DNA of 64,000 bases from Archangium sp. (GCA_030681645.1 JAUXRX010000005.1:248001-312000), one strand, 5' to 3'. Shown: positions 36,277-45,152, counted from the first letter of the stretch. Numbers and translations are program-made. The notes: a model not told the origin generated them from the letters alone.

Positions 36277-36922
36277 GCGGTTGCCGCTGTACAACAGGGC
36301 GCCGCAAACGGTCCTGGGAGAGGGCACCGGCCGAGGCGCCGATGAGGAATGCGTCGGCGACACGCTCGGCGAGGTGTTTCCGGCGTTCCTGGGGCGGGTC
36401 GGTGGCGAAGAAGGCCTCGATGAGTCCCTGCAGCGCGATTGGCTGGAGACGGTAGGGATCAGCATTCAGGGTGCCTTGCGCTCGGCCCCGAGCAAGCACG
36501 CGGCCAAACACCTGAAGAAACCGCCCCCGCAGTTCGGTCCGCCCCTTCGCGTCCGGCAGTGATTCCCCGTCTTTCATGAGCAGATGGAGCTTCGGCCAGC
36601 CATTGATGATCGCTTGGAGCATCGCCACCAGCTGGCTTCGAACACCGAGGCGTCGACTCCCCACCTCGGCGGCCAGAACGTCAGCGCGAAGCTGCTCCCG
36701 ATGGCCTTGGAGCAAGGTCCCCACGAGCGCTCGGCGATGCTTGAAGTGATTGTAGAGCGTGCCCACGGCCACTCCGGCACGAGCCGCGATGAACTCGATC
36801 GGAGCAGCGAACCCTGTGTCGATCAGCACGTCTTCGGTGGCCTGGAGAATGGCGGCCCGCGTGCCAGCCCGCAGCCGTATCTTGAGGCCTGATTCAAGAG
36901 TATTGGGAGACCTGATCGTCAC
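36152..36922 (-). CDS. TetR-family regulator with extended C-terminus
   Basis: The 256-residue frame starts with a GTG. The HTH is PIEFIAARAGVAVGTLYNHF. The ligand domain runs to about residue 205 (ERVADAFLIGASAGALSQ). The last ~50 residues are Arg/Gly-rich and are encoded antisense to the end of the MFS gene, suggesting that the original stop was lost by a small deletion or frameshift. Its target is unknown. A TTACC-TTACC direct repeat lies just upstream (36936-36946). Confidence 0.72.
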   Translation of the reverse strand: MTIRSPNTLESGLKIRLRAGTRAAILQATEDVLIDTGFAAPIEFIAARAGVAVGTLYNHFKHRRALVGTLLQGHREQLRADVLAAEVGSRRLGVRSQLVAMLQAIINGWPKLHLLMKDGESLPDAKGRTELRGRFLQVFGRVLARGRAQGTLNADPYRLQPIALQGLIEAFFATDPPQERRKHLAERVADAFLIGASAGALSQDRLRRPVVQRQPPTRGSRAAAGAAHAGRAGSTRGTARGVLHRRRPLPRRGRHR

Positions 36923-37151
36923 GGCTGGGGAGATATTACCTTACCAACCCTCGCCTCCTCGAGCAGCTTCTCGCCGGTTGCAACGGCGCCGAGCCGATCG
37001 AGGAGCGCACAGAGCTTCTCGGCGCTCATGCCGGGCGCCGGCCCAGCGACGATGACCTGGCCCCGAACGCGCCAAGCAAGGGCTGCTTACTGCGTTCGCA
37101 GCTGAGTGATTCGACCACCCCCTGGGAGCTGCTACGCAGGTTCCAGAAGAG

Positions 37152-38069
37152 TCAGCGCTCCGGCACGTCGAGGTGCAGCGCAATCTGCTCTACCGCCTGG
37201 CGGCCGAAGTCAGGGAAGAAGAGGCGCGGCACCGTCACCACCGGGAGCCTCAGCGCCTGGAGGCGGGTGAAAGAGCTGGCAGACAGCTCGGCCCGGACAC
37301 TGTGATGACGGGCGACCTCTGCGAGCCCCGCAGAAAGCCCGTCCAGGAGATCCGCAGCCAGGAAACGGCGCGCGACGAAGCCGTTGAGCACCACGAGCGC
37401 CGGGTGGACCTTCACCTTCGAAACGAGCGCAGCGTGGAGCTCGATCGTCTCGTTCACCGGCAGTTCCTCCGGCAGCGAGACCAGCACCACGGCGGTCGTC
37501 TTCGGGTCGATGAGGAGGTCCCTCATCCAGGTCGCTTCCTGACGCATCGCGCCGGGGGGCACGGTGTCGATGATCACCTGCGGCAGGGACAAGAAGGCGA
37601 TCGCATGCCCCGTGGCGGGCGCATCGACGATAATCCGGTCGAATCGCCAGCGTCCGTCCGGAAGCTTCTCCCGCAGGTGGAACAGAATCTTCCCCAGCAG
37701 CACGAGCTCCTGCAGCGACGGGATGAAGCGAAGGAAATGGTGCACGACGCGGTTTTGGAAGACGGCGTCGTAGATGCTCTCGAACTTGAGCAGCATGAGC
37801 GCGTACTCGCGCATCGCCTCCTGCGGCCGCATGTTGACGGCCCAGAGGTTCTCGTCGATGGCGGTGATCTCCGGGCCCACCTCCGGGAGACCGAGGAGCT
37901 GGCTGATTCGTTCCTTCGCGTTGACTTCGCACACCAAGGTACGCCGGGCCTCGCGAGCACTCTGTACCGCCAGTGCAGCGGCCAGCGTCGACTTCCCCAC
38001 GCCCCCCTTCCCGGTCACCACGAGAAGACGCTTGTCGGACAGTTGTTCGATCACAGCCAGGAGGACCAT
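37152..38069 (-). CDS. ArsA-family ATPase (anion pump/Get3-like)
   Basis: This 305-residue protein has an N-terminal P-loop KRLLVVTGKGGVGKSTLAAA (deviant Walker A with the signature lysine) and FDRIIVDAPATGHAIAFLSL, which fits switch II. The C-terminal ~60 residues keep the family's PVVTVPRLFFPDFG. These ATPases move metalloid oxyanions or target tail-anchored proteins. No arsB or arsenic genes are nearby, and the neighbours (hotdog thioesterase, transglutaminase, TetR) point to another role. It lies 78 bp downstream of the transglutaminase gene on the same strand. Confidence 0.85.
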   Translation of the reverse strand: MVLLAVIEQLSDKRLLVVTGKGGVGKSTLAAALAVQSAREARRTLVCEVNAKERISQLLGLPEVGPEITAIDENLWAVNMRPQEAMREYALMLLKFESIYDAVFQNRVVHHFLRFIPSLQELVLLGKILFHLREKLPDGRWRFDRIIVDAPATGHAIAFLSLPQVIIDTVPPGAMRQEATWMRDLLIDPKTTAVVLVSLPEELPVNETIELHAALVSKVKVHPALVVLNGFVARRFLAADLLDGLSAGLAEVARHHSVRAELSASSFTRLQALRLPVVTVPRLFFPDFGRQAVEQIALHLDVPER

Positions 38070-38147
38070 CGTGTGGTGCTTCGAGGGTGCAACGCTGCAC
38101 GGTTGGGCGGCGCTGCGAAGTGGAATGCCGCTTCGCAGGAATGCTCG

Positions 38148-38813
38148 CTACATGGCGAACCCGAGTTGAGACAGCGCCAGCACGTCGGCATGCGCGTAGG
38201 ACGCGATGAAGGCGTTCAACATCTGCTCGAACGGCAAGTCAGCGTACGTGCCGTGAAACTGCGCGTAGGTCGCGTGCGGCCGCCCAGAGAGCGTCGTCTC
38301 CCGCTGGAGCGCCTCCGCGGTGCCGTCGAAATCCACGAGGTGGTAGCCCTTCCTCGTGGCGAGGTCGGGAGACAGGCTCGCGTCGGCCTTGAGCCAACGT
38401 CCCTCGAGGTAGAAGGCGTTCAAGCCGTGGTGGAACATCACATTGGTACCGAGTGCCTTCGAGATCTTCGGGGACAGGCTGTGGTCGACCAGGTCGCTGA
38501 GTACGATTGCGCAGGGCACCTGAGCGGCCCGAGACAAGGCGCAGAGGAGCACTGCCTTCTGCACACAAAACCCCTTCGCCTCCTGCAAGATGTGGGAGGC
38601 GAAGTACTCCTGCGGCGTGAGCTTCGCCATGAACTCGTAACGGACCTCGTCCCTCACGAACCGGAACAACGCTGCCGCGCGTTGGGCAGGCGGCAGTTCG
38701 CCGACGCGAAGCCGCTCGACACGGTCCAAGATGGCCGGGTGCGCGGACTCAATGAACCGGGTGGGCACCAGACACGATTCCGGGGAGGGCGTTGCCGGGT
38801 GTTCGTCAGACAT
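38148..38813 (-). CDS. Transglutaminase-like cysteine protease-fold protein
   Basis: This 221-residue protein starts at the ATG that overlaps the thioesterase stop by eight bases. The core shows EAKGFCVQKAVLLCALSRAA with the catalytic Cys, HHGLNAFYLEGRWLKADAS with the catalytic His and Asp, and an Arg-rich front (FRFVRDEVRYEF), as in microbial transglutaminase-like proteins. Many act as peptidases or amidases. The substrate is unknown and no signal peptide is seen, so it is probably cytoplasmic. Confidence 0.82.
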   Translation of the reverse strand: MSDEHPATPSPESCLVPTRFIESAHPAILDRVERLRVGELPPAQRAAALFRFVRDEVRYEFMAKLTPQEYFASHILQEAKGFCVQKAVLLCALSRAAQVPCAIVLSDLVDHSLSPKISKALGTNVMFHHGLNAFYLEGRWLKADASLSPDLATRKGYHLVDFDGTAEALQRETTLSGRPHATYAQFHGTYADLPFEQMLNAFIASYAHADVLALSQLGFAM

Positions 38814-39372
38814 CTCCGGGCTCTCCGTTCCTGGCAGGCTTCCCAAGCGCCTTGTCGAGCACCTGCGCGGCGCGCTCGACCAGCCCCCCAAATCGTTCGG
38901 CTTCCAGCACGATGAAGAGCCCCTCGGCTTCTGCGTAGGGCTGGCCGTCCAGGCCAAGGAGGCAACCGCGCGTCATCACCTTCCTGCCTTCCACTCGGTC
39001 GACCCAACTCTCCAGGAGCACTTCACTCCCCAGCGCCAGCATCCGCCGAAAGTTGACGGTCAGCTTGACTGCAACCACCGTATGTCCCGCAATCCAGGCG
39101 GCGGCCCCCATCGCCTCGTCGAGCACCGCAGCCATGCTGCCCCCATGCGCGTGTGCAGGTGGCCCTTCGGCCCCCGGCCCGAACCAGATCTTCCCGACCA
39201 GCGCTCCGTCCCTCTCTCTCCGGAAATAGCGCACGCGCAGCCGGTCGCCATTCGGCTCACCCGAGACGAACGAACGACCGCCCGCGATCGCGACGAGCGG
39301 CTCGATCGGTGTCCACCCGACCTCCGAATCCGTCGTTGCCGGTGACACCTCGTCGATCGCTTTTTCACTCAT
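38806..39372 (-). CDS. Hotdog-fold (PaaI-like) thioesterase
   Basis: This 188-residue protein has the typical hotdog helix motif HAHGGSMAAVLDEAMGAAAW, followed by VVAVKLTVNFRRMLALGSEV. This family hydrolyses acyl-CoA esters, often aromatic or medium-chain. It is translated from an ATGA overlap with the TetR gene and is followed by the transglutaminase and ArsA genes, so the operon may process an acylated compound. Confidence 0.85.
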   Translation of the reverse strand: MSEKAIDEVSPATTDSEVGWTPIEPLVAIAGGRSFVSGEPNGDRLRVRYFRRERDGALVGKIWFGPGAEGPPAHAHGGSMAAVLDEAMGAAAWIAGHTVVAVKLTVNFRRMLALGSEVLLESWVDRVEGRKVMTRGCLLGLDGQPYAEAEGLFIVLEAERFGGLVERAAQVLDKALGKPARNGEPGDV

Positions 39373-40073
39373 CGCTTCCTCCGCTCAGTTCTCGAGAATG
39401 TGGCGCGCAATTGTTGACCCCTCTTCGGGGATTGAAGCCTTCTGGGCCTTCCCTGCGCTGCCTGCAGGTCCTTGCGGCGCTGCTCGGCTGAGAGCAGTCC
39501 GAGCGCCATGTAGGCCCAGAACGTGTCTGCGATTTCTTCCGGAGTTTTTCCGCGGCCTGGCGAATACCAGGTCGCGACCCAGTTCACGGCGCCGAACCCG
39601 AGGAGGCGAAGGAGCTTGAGATCGACCTCTGGCCGAAAGCACCCAGCACCATCCGCCTCATAGAGCAGGCCGTCCCAAAAGGCCTCGTAGCGATCGCGGA
39701 GGCGAACGAGTTCCTCGCGCGGCCGCCCAGCGAGGGACCTCCACTCGTAGAGCAGAACGTAAACGCCGTCGTCCCCCGAAAGGAGGAGCTTGAGGTGGGC
39801 GCGGAACCCCAGCCGGATACGCTCGATCGGGTCGGTGCTCTTGGCGGAGGCCTTCTTGACCTCCGCGATGGCGCGCTCCGTAGCCCGGTCCATCAGCGCG
39901 ACGAGGAGCGCCTCCTTCGCCGGAAACCGATAGTGAATGCTCCCAGGCAGAACTCCCGCCTCCCGCGCGATCTCTCGGAGCGTGGTGACGGCGAACCCTC
40001 TCTGCCGAAACAACCGGGCGGCAGCATCGAGGAGCCGGTCTTCGTCGAAGAGCTTGATTGCCTTCTTGGTCAT
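39369..40073 (-). CDS. TetR-family regulator heading the thioesterase operon
   Basis: This 234-residue protein has an N-terminal HTH FAVTTLREIAREAGVLPGSI followed by HYRFPAKEALLVAL, and a helical ligand domain with LYEWRSLAGRPREELVRLRD. The C-terminal ~30 residues are basic. It is likely autoregulated and controls the thioesterase, transglutaminase and perhaps ArsA genes; acyl-CoA is a plausible ligand because the next gene is a thioesterase. Confidence 0.82.
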   Translation of the reverse strand: MTKKAIKLFDEDRLLDAAARLFRQRGFAVTTLREIAREAGVLPGSIHYRFPAKEALLVALMDRATERAIAEVKKASAKSTDPIERIRLGFRAHLKLLLSGDDGVYVLLYEWRSLAGRPREELVRLRDRYEAFWDGLLYEADGAGCFRPEVDLKLLRLLGFGAVNWVATWYSPGRGKTPEEIADTFWAYMALGLLSAEQRRKDLQAAQGRPRRLQSPKRGQQLRATFSRTERRKR

Positions 40074-40357
40074 ACAACCAAGAGAAATGGCCTCCTGCTT
40101 GTCCCGAGTCAAGCGGAAAACGTTCCGGGTGTTGTCCAGGCGACCAAGGAAAGGGAGTGGTGGCACGGCAAAACGGGGCTTTCTCGAGGATCCTTGCCAC
40201 GCGAACGTGCACCCAGGACCGTGCCTCGAGAACCGAAGGGACCACTCGCAACCCAGCCCTTCGACGGAACGATAATCGATGCACAGGGCGCCTCCGACAA
40301 AGTCGGGGAAACGGAACCCTGAAAACTCTTCTGCTTCTTCCGATGGAGAACCTACAC
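40074..40357. other. 284-bp divergent intergenic region with two repeated motifs
   Basis: No gene is supported. It holds a 26-bp sequence at 40185-40210 that recurs (24/26) at 56810-56835, and a 15-bp sequence TGGTGGCACGGCAAA at 40158 that is repeated inside the next gene at 40381. It should contain promoters for the TetR operon (minus) and the Gly-rich gene (plus). Confidence 0.55.
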
Positions 40358-40903
40358 ATGAGCAACGTCAACGGTGTCAATGGTGGCACGGCAAACCGGA
40401 TCTCCTTGAACGTCACGGTCCCGAGGCAGACGCAGGGAGCGTCCTTCGGTGAGAAGATCAACCACGGGCTCCACGCGGCAGGCACAGCGCTGACGCAGGG
40501 TGCTTCCCTTGTTGGGGCCGCGCTGCCCGGCGGTGGCGGTGCGGTCATCTCTGCGGCGCTCTCGTCGGTGGGCAGCCTCCTCGCGGGCAGCACCAGCGGC
40601 GGAGGAGCAGCGACTGCCGCCTATGCGGCAACGGGCGTGGTCGGGTTCTCCGGTGGCCCCGGCAGCCCCGCCGCCGCCGGTAGCCCCGGCGCTGCGGCTG
40701 GAAGCCCGAACCTGACCGCCGGTGCCGGCACCAATGGCATGGGGACATACAACACAGACATCGCGTCGATGTCGGCTCAGAATTCACAGATGCTGCAGGT
40801 TCAGATGGCGATGCAGCGCGAAAACACGATGTTCTCCTCCATCTCCAACGTGCTGAAGACCAAGCACGACACCGCCAAGAACTCGGTCGGCAACATCCGC
40901 TGA
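40358..40903 (+). CDS. Gly/Ala-rich small protein with conserved-looking helical tail
   Basis: This 181-residue protein starts at the ATG with a GGAGAA eight bases upstream; another ATG lies 15 bp earlier. The middle is low-complexity Gly/Ala/Ser (GGPGSPAAAGSPGAAAGSP). The tail is an amphipathic helix (MQRENTMFSSISNVLKTKHD, then TAKNSVGNIR), which looks under selection. There is no signal peptide. The layout, a disordered front with a helical end, recalls small secreted or needle-type proteins, but no secretion genes are nearby. Function unknown. Confidence 0.6.
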   Translation: MSNVNGVNGGTANRISLNVTVPRQTQGASFGEKINHGLHAAGTALTQGASLVGAALPGGGGAVISAALSSVGSLLAGSTSGGGAATAAYAATGVVGFSGGPGSPAAAGSPGAAAGSPNLTAGAGTNGMGTYNTDIASMSAQNSQMLQVQMAMQRENTMFSSISNVLKTKHDTAKNSVGNIR

Positions 40904-40906
40904 GCT

Positions 40907-41785
40907 TCAGCCTGAGTTCTTGGCGGCCGCCACCTCGGAAGCGAGCGCCCTCGCTGGGTTGAAGGCCGTCGGTCGGTCATGGTGCAGCCGGTGGGCGTAG
41001 ATGCCCGCGAAGAGCTTGTTGCCCAGCCGGTAGTACGGGCCAGAGAGGTTGACGGGGCACATCTCCTCGTGGCTCTTCGCCACCTCGCCGTTGTGCGTCG
41101 ACCAGTTGAAGTGGATGACGAATAGGCCCGCGAGCGCGTTGCACGGCAGGAAGACGAGCAGCATGAAGGCCGGGCCTAGCAGCCACCACCACGCGGCCAA
41201 GACCATCAGGTTGGTGCCGTAGCTCAGATTCGCGCGTCGCCGCTCGCGCCTGTGGTTCTCCGCGGTGTCACCCCAGACGTCGTAGTACTGCTGAAAGAGC
41301 TGCTTCTCGACGTTGACGACGGTGTGGGCGACCGTCTTCCAAAACGATGGAAAGTTCGGGTGCGGATCCTTCGTGCGGTCGTCTGAGTACTTGTGATGCC
41401 GCATGTGGACAATGTCCCAGGATGCGAACCGCACCACGACGATGACGCCCAGCACCTCGCCCGCGATGCGGTTGATGGCCTTCGGAAGGCTCCCATGCGT
41501 GGCGTTGTGGATCAGGAGGTGCGCCCAGATGAGGCAGAAGAGCAGCAACGGGAAGACGGGCAGGAACCACCATGATGGCCCCCCGATGATCGGCCGAAAG
41601 TCGGTCAGCCAAAAGACAAGAAGCGCCGCGGCGCACGCGAGGAGCCAGAACCCGTCATACATGAAGTAGAACCGCGGACTCCTCTTGAACTGACTGATGG
41701 GGTGCGTGGTCAAGAGGCTCAAGCCTTTCATGAAGATCGAAGGGGCAGAGCTTCCACCTTGGTTGCTGAACGCCCTGCGCTTCAT
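40907..41785 (-). CDS. Fatty-acid desaturase/hydroxylase-like membrane protein
   Basis: This 292-residue protein has hydrophobic segments around residues 50-95 and 185-215, and histidine boxes: HNATHG, HMRHHKYSDD, HFNWSTHN and HRLHHDRP. These match membrane di-iron desaturases and hydroxylases. It is the last gene of an operon with an FAD oxidoreductase (4-bp overlap), a CmpB-like membrane protein and a metallophosphoesterase. It likely introduces double bonds or hydroxyls into a lipid. Confidence 0.85.
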   Translation of the reverse strand: MKRRAFSNQGGSSAPSIFMKGLSLLTTHPISQFKRSPRFYFMYDGFWLLACAAALLVFWLTDFRPIIGGPSWWFLPVFPLLLFCLIWAHLLIHNATHGSLPKAINRIAGEVLGVIVVVRFASWDIVHMRHHKYSDDRTKDPHPNFPSFWKTVAHTVVNVEKQLFQQYYDVWGDTAENHRRERRRANLSYGTNLMVLAAWWWLLGPAFMLLVFLPCNALAGLFVIHFNWSTHNGEVAKSHEEMCPVNLSGPYYRLGNKLFAGIYAHRLHHDRPTAFNPARALASEVAAAKNSG

Positions 41786-43170
41786 GGGTTTCTCGCCTCA
41801 GTGCCCAAGGGCCACCGCCGCCCCAGCGGCTTTGCGATGGACAGCGCTCGAGCGAGTTCGAGCGTTCTCCCGACTCGGGTCGTGGGGCGCGGCACGAAGG
41901 GTACGCCCAACCGCGCCGCGACCTCGAAGGCGGACCGGACGGCGTCCTCGTGCAGCCCGAACCCGAAATGACTACCGCAGAAGTAGGTGTTCAGGGTGCC
42001 GTTCAGGGCCTCGAGTTCGGCTCGCGCCGCGATGGAGGTGCTGTCGAAGACCGGCGTCCGCAGGACCGTCTCGAACTCGATCAGATCATCGCGGATCTGG
42101 AAGTTCGGGTACTGCGTGCTGACGTATTCACAGTTGGGCGAAGCACTCGGTAGATGCCAGAGCGCTCCATTGACCGAGGTGTTCAGCTGCCCGTCCCTCT
42201 CGGTGTACAAGAAGGTGTAGGCCTGCGTGAGCCGCCGCGGTGGAAAGCTCGACAAGTCGCGGTGGAGCACGACACGGCCCTCGTTGTATCGCCAGGCGCC
42301 GAGCACGCGCCGCTCGACCTCCGTTGGTTCGGCAAGCAGACGCAGTGCTTGGTCAGCGTTGCAGGCGAACACCACCGCGTCGAAGAGGCGGCGTTGCCCA
42401 TTCCGCATGATCACCGCGACCTGTTCCTCGCTCCGAGAGACTGTGGCGATCTCCGAGTTCAACTCGATGCGCTCACGAAAGCCCGAGGCCATGGTCGTGA
42501 TGTAGTGCTGGGTGCCCTGTTCAATGCAGCGGACGGAGTACGCCGCCCTGGGCGAGATGACGTCGTGGTGCACCGCGAGCTTCTCGAGAAAGAAGGTGGC
42601 GGGTGAGGAGAGGACCTCCGAACACCGCATCGAGGACAGCAGGCAGAGGGTGCAGAGGAGAACCCTCCGTGCCTGAGGATCGAGGTCCGACTGTCCGAGC
42701 CACTCCTCGAAGGTCAATCCGTCCAGGGCACCCGACCCGAGCAGCGAGATGCCCTTCTTCACCCCCAGAAGGAGCTTCCCGAGACTCTTCACGTTCTTCG
42801 GATGGAGCAGCTCGTAATCCTGCAGGTGGAGCGCGCGCGGCGACGGAGTGATGAAGAGGCCGTGCTTCGCGTGGAGATCGTAGAACGACAGGAACGATCC
42901 CAGGGAGACCCGGGTGGGCACGCCGATTTCGGCGAGCAGCGCGTAGAAGTTGGGGTAGCCGGCTCTTCCGAACGCGGCTGCTGCGATGTCGAGGTTCTCA
43001 CCGTTCTGAGTGGTGTACCCAAAGGCATTGCCGCCAATCCGGCCAGACCGCTCGAAGACGGTGACCTGATGCTGCTTGTTGAGTTGATACGCGGCTGTCA
43101 GCCCCGCGATGCCCGCGCCCACCACTGCGAGGTTCCTTCTCACGCTCGTCCTCGACGCTTTCTGGTTCAC
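41782..43170 (-). CDS. FAD-dependent amine-oxidase-fold protein (COG2907-like)
   Basis: This 462-residue protein has an N-terminal dinucleotide fold LAVVGAGIAGLTAAYQLNKQ followed by VTVFERSGRIGGNAFGY. The middle FGRAGYPNFYALLAEIGVPT is typical of the COG2907 branch, which is often found near fatty-acid-modifying enzymes. The C-terminus shows NTYFCGSHFGFGLHEDAV, fitting the FAD-binding end. It probably works with the desaturase encoded next to it in lipid tailoring; the substrate is unknown. Confidence 0.82.
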   Translation of the reverse strand: MNQKASRTSVRRNLAVVGAGIAGLTAAYQLNKQHQVTVFERSGRIGGNAFGYTTQNGENLDIAAAAFGRAGYPNFYALLAEIGVPTRVSLGSFLSFYDLHAKHGLFITPSPRALHLQDYELLHPKNVKSLGKLLLGVKKGISLLGSGALDGLTFEEWLGQSDLDPQARRVLLCTLCLLSSMRCSEVLSSPATFFLEKLAVHHDVISPRAAYSVRCIEQGTQHYITTMASGFRERIELNSEIATVSRSEEQVAVIMRNGQRRLFDAVVFACNADQALRLLAEPTEVERRVLGAWRYNEGRVVLHRDLSSFPPRRLTQAYTFLYTERDGQLNTSVNGALWHLPSASPNCEYVSTQYPNFQIRDDLIEFETVLRTPVFDSTSIAARAELEALNGTLNTYFCGSHFGFGLHEDAVRSAFEVAARLGVPFVPRPTTRVGRTLELARALSIAKPLGRRWPLGTEARNP

Positions 43171-43886
43171 TTCCGCAACCGATTCATCGACTCAGTCACC
43201 ACTCGGCGTCCGGTCTCCATGATTCGAATGAGCCGCTCCCTGGTCTGGGCCTTGGCCTCGACGAGGCTCTGCAGGTCAGGAAAGGCGCGAAAGAGGCGCA
43301 CGAATCGCTGCAGCCGCGCCTCCAACTCCAGGGGCAGGTGGGCATAGGCGTCCAGCACGCGAACCAGGTGGGACAGCTCGAGGACGGACTTCGCCGAGCT
43401 CCAGCCGTCAAAGAGAACGAGCCCGCAGAACACTCCGACGAGGCTGGCGAGCAGGAGTGGATCGAGCGCCTCGACGTGAGCAGTGACCCAGGGCTCACCG
43501 AACAGGCCGAAGACGGTCGCCAGGGCGGCCCAGGCGACGCTGAAGCTGAGCGACACGCGGCCATGGAGGTGAAGGCGGCTGCCTCGGTAGTCCCACAGGC
43601 GCAGCCCCAGCACGCGCTCGAGGCACCATCCGGTCATGTACTCGAGCACCGAGAGGACCAAGCCCAAAACCACGAACAACAGCAGCGGCGAGTACGGCGC
43701 CAGGGCTCGAGTAGCGAGTGCAGTCAAGAGACCGCCGAAGCCGTAGATCGGCAGGTACGGCCCTCGCAGCAACCCCGGGTTGACGAAGCAGTGCTGGGTC
43801 CACGACCGGTAGTGCACCTCGAGGAGCCACCCTGCGAAGGAGTACACGGCAAACTTCGCGATGAGCGTCAGCGCTCCGAAGATCAT
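43167..43886 (-). CDS. CmpB-type putative membrane permease (PF06541-like)
   Basis: This 239-residue protein has four to five membrane helices and the family pattern FAVYSFAGWLLEVHYRSW, then CFVNPGLLRGPYLPIYGFGG and YMTGWCLERVLGLRLWDYRG. These proteins are annotated as putative ABC transporter permeases, although no ABC partner lies here. The C-terminal ~70 residues form a basic helical tail. It overlaps both operon neighbours by four bases. Confidence 0.8.
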   Translation of the reverse strand: MIFGALTLIAKFAVYSFAGWLLEVHYRSWTQHCFVNPGLLRGPYLPIYGFGGLLTALATRALAPYSPLLLFVVLGLVLSVLEYMTGWCLERVLGLRLWDYRGSRLHLHGRVSLSFSVAWAALATVFGLFGEPWVTAHVEALDPLLLASLVGVFCGLVLFDGWSSAKSVLELSHLVRVLDAYAHLPLELEARLQRFVRLFRAFPDLQSLVEAKAQTRERLIRIMETGRRVVTESMNRLRK

Positions 43887-45079
43887 GTCGCCCTCCGGTT
43901 GCGGGAGCGCAGGGTGATTTCCGTTATCTCACCGCGTGCACCGAGACGGATCGGCGGGCCCCAATACCCGGTGCCCCGGCTGGTGTAGGTGAGGACGCCC
44001 GCGATGTGCCTCAGGCCACTCAAGACGGGTTGATCGAGCTGTACGAAGAGGCCGAAAGGGAACACCTGCCCCCCGTGCGTGTGACCGGAGAGCATGAGCG
44101 TGATGGCGGCGTGACGCGCGTGGGTGGCGAAGCGCGGCTGGTGCGCCAACAAGATCGTCGGCCCCTGCGGAGCGCCGGCGAGCGCCGTCTCGAGTGAAGG
44201 CCGGTGCGACGGATCGAAGCGGGCGCCTTCCAGGTCCGGCACTCCGACGATCACCAGCTGTCCTTCGCCCCTCTCCAGCACTCGGTGCTCGTTGTGGAGC
44301 ACGGTCAGCCCCAGCGACCTCGCATGCTCGACCCACTCGGCCCCCCCGTGGTGGTACTCGTGGTTTCCAGTGACGAAGAAGACCCCCTCGCGAGCCCTCA
44401 GCTCGACGAGCGGAAGAACGGCCGAGGCGGCTGTGGCCACCGAGCCCTCGGCCATGTCTCCGGTGATTACGATGACATCAGGGTCGAGGGCGTTGGTGGC
44501 AGCCACCACCGACCTTGCGAAGTCAGCACCGAGAGTCTCGCCCAGGTGGAGATCCGTCAGCTGGACGATGCGCAACCCATCGAACTCCGGTGCGAGGTGG
44601 GCGAGCTCGATGGTGATGCGCGAAACCCGCGGATGGGCGGCAAGCCAGGCTCCCACCGCCAGGAGCAAGAGGATGACCGTACCTTCGCCCATGGCCCGGA
44701 ACCGCAGCGCAGCCTCAGAGGCAGGGACCAGCCAGAATCCAAGGTCGGTGATGAGCGTCAGCAGGAGCAGCCCGCCAAGCGCAGCGAGACACAGGTAACC
44801 AGCCCACTGCAGGGGGCGCGCCAGGCGCGGCGTCCCGATGCGTCCAACGACCGGCGCGAAGGCGCTCAACCCAAGCCCCAGCCACAAACCGCCCCACAGA
44901 ACGAAGTTGAGCGAAGGAGAAAGCGCCGCGCCCGAGATGAGGCGAACGCCGAGATAGTAGGTCGCATAGGCCGCGGGCACCGCGAGCAGCATCACCACTG
45001 CCGGCCCCCTGCTCCACCGGGGCAACCAGTTCCAGAGATGGAAGCTCCGGTCGATGAGTGTAGTCGCGGGCATGGTCAT
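43883..45079 (-). CDS. Membrane-anchored metallophosphoesterase (YkuE/YaeI type)
   Basis: This 398-residue protein has four to five membrane helices in residues ~25-155, then a calcineurin-like domain: LRIVQLTDLHLGET (D-x-H), DVIVITGDMAEGS (GD), FVTGNHEYHHGG (GNHE) and TLMLSGHTHGGQVFPFG (GHxH). All metal ligands are present. Relatives hydrolyse UDP-linked or phospholipid substrates at the membrane. It heads the operon ending in the desaturase; its promoter region has GAGAAC/GTTCTC palindromes. Confidence 0.88.
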   Translation of the reverse strand: MTMPATTLIDRSFHLWNWLPRWSRGPAVVMLLAVPAAYATYYLGVRLISGAALSPSLNFVLWGGLWLGLGLSAFAPVVGRIGTPRLARPLQWAGYLCLAALGGLLLLTLITDLGFWLVPASEAALRFRAMGEGTVILLLLAVGAWLAAHPRVSRITIELAHLAPEFDGLRIVQLTDLHLGETLGADFARSVVAATNALDPDVIVITGDMAEGSVATAASAVLPLVELRAREGVFFVTGNHEYHHGGAEWVEHARSLGLTVLHNEHRVLERGEGQLVIVGVPDLEGARFDPSHRPSLETALAGAPQGPTILLAHQPRFATHARHAAITLMLSGHTHGGQVFPFGLFVQLDQPVLSGLRHIAGVLTYTSRGTGYWGPPIRLGARGEITEITLRSRNRRAT

Positions 45080-45136
45080 CCTTCTCCGGGGCGTCGCGAC
45101 CGAACTGGGCTCAGCCGAGACGATCTAGTCTATTAC

Positions 45137-45152
45137 GAGAACAATCGTTCTC
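45137..45152. promoter_or_regulatory. Operator-like palindrome GAGAACAATCGTTCTC
   Basis: It is nearly self-complementary (6-bp outer arms GAGAAC/GTTCTC). Similar sites lie at 45327-45342, 53555-53582, 56160-56171 and 56732-56745. Confidence 0.65.

Noticed and set aside
36919..37087. Short minus-strand frame ending KLLEEARVGKVISPQP between ArsA and TetR genes
   Set aside because: It overlaps the TetR start like a coupled gene, but has a stop just upstream, is about 31-55 residues and matches no family I know.
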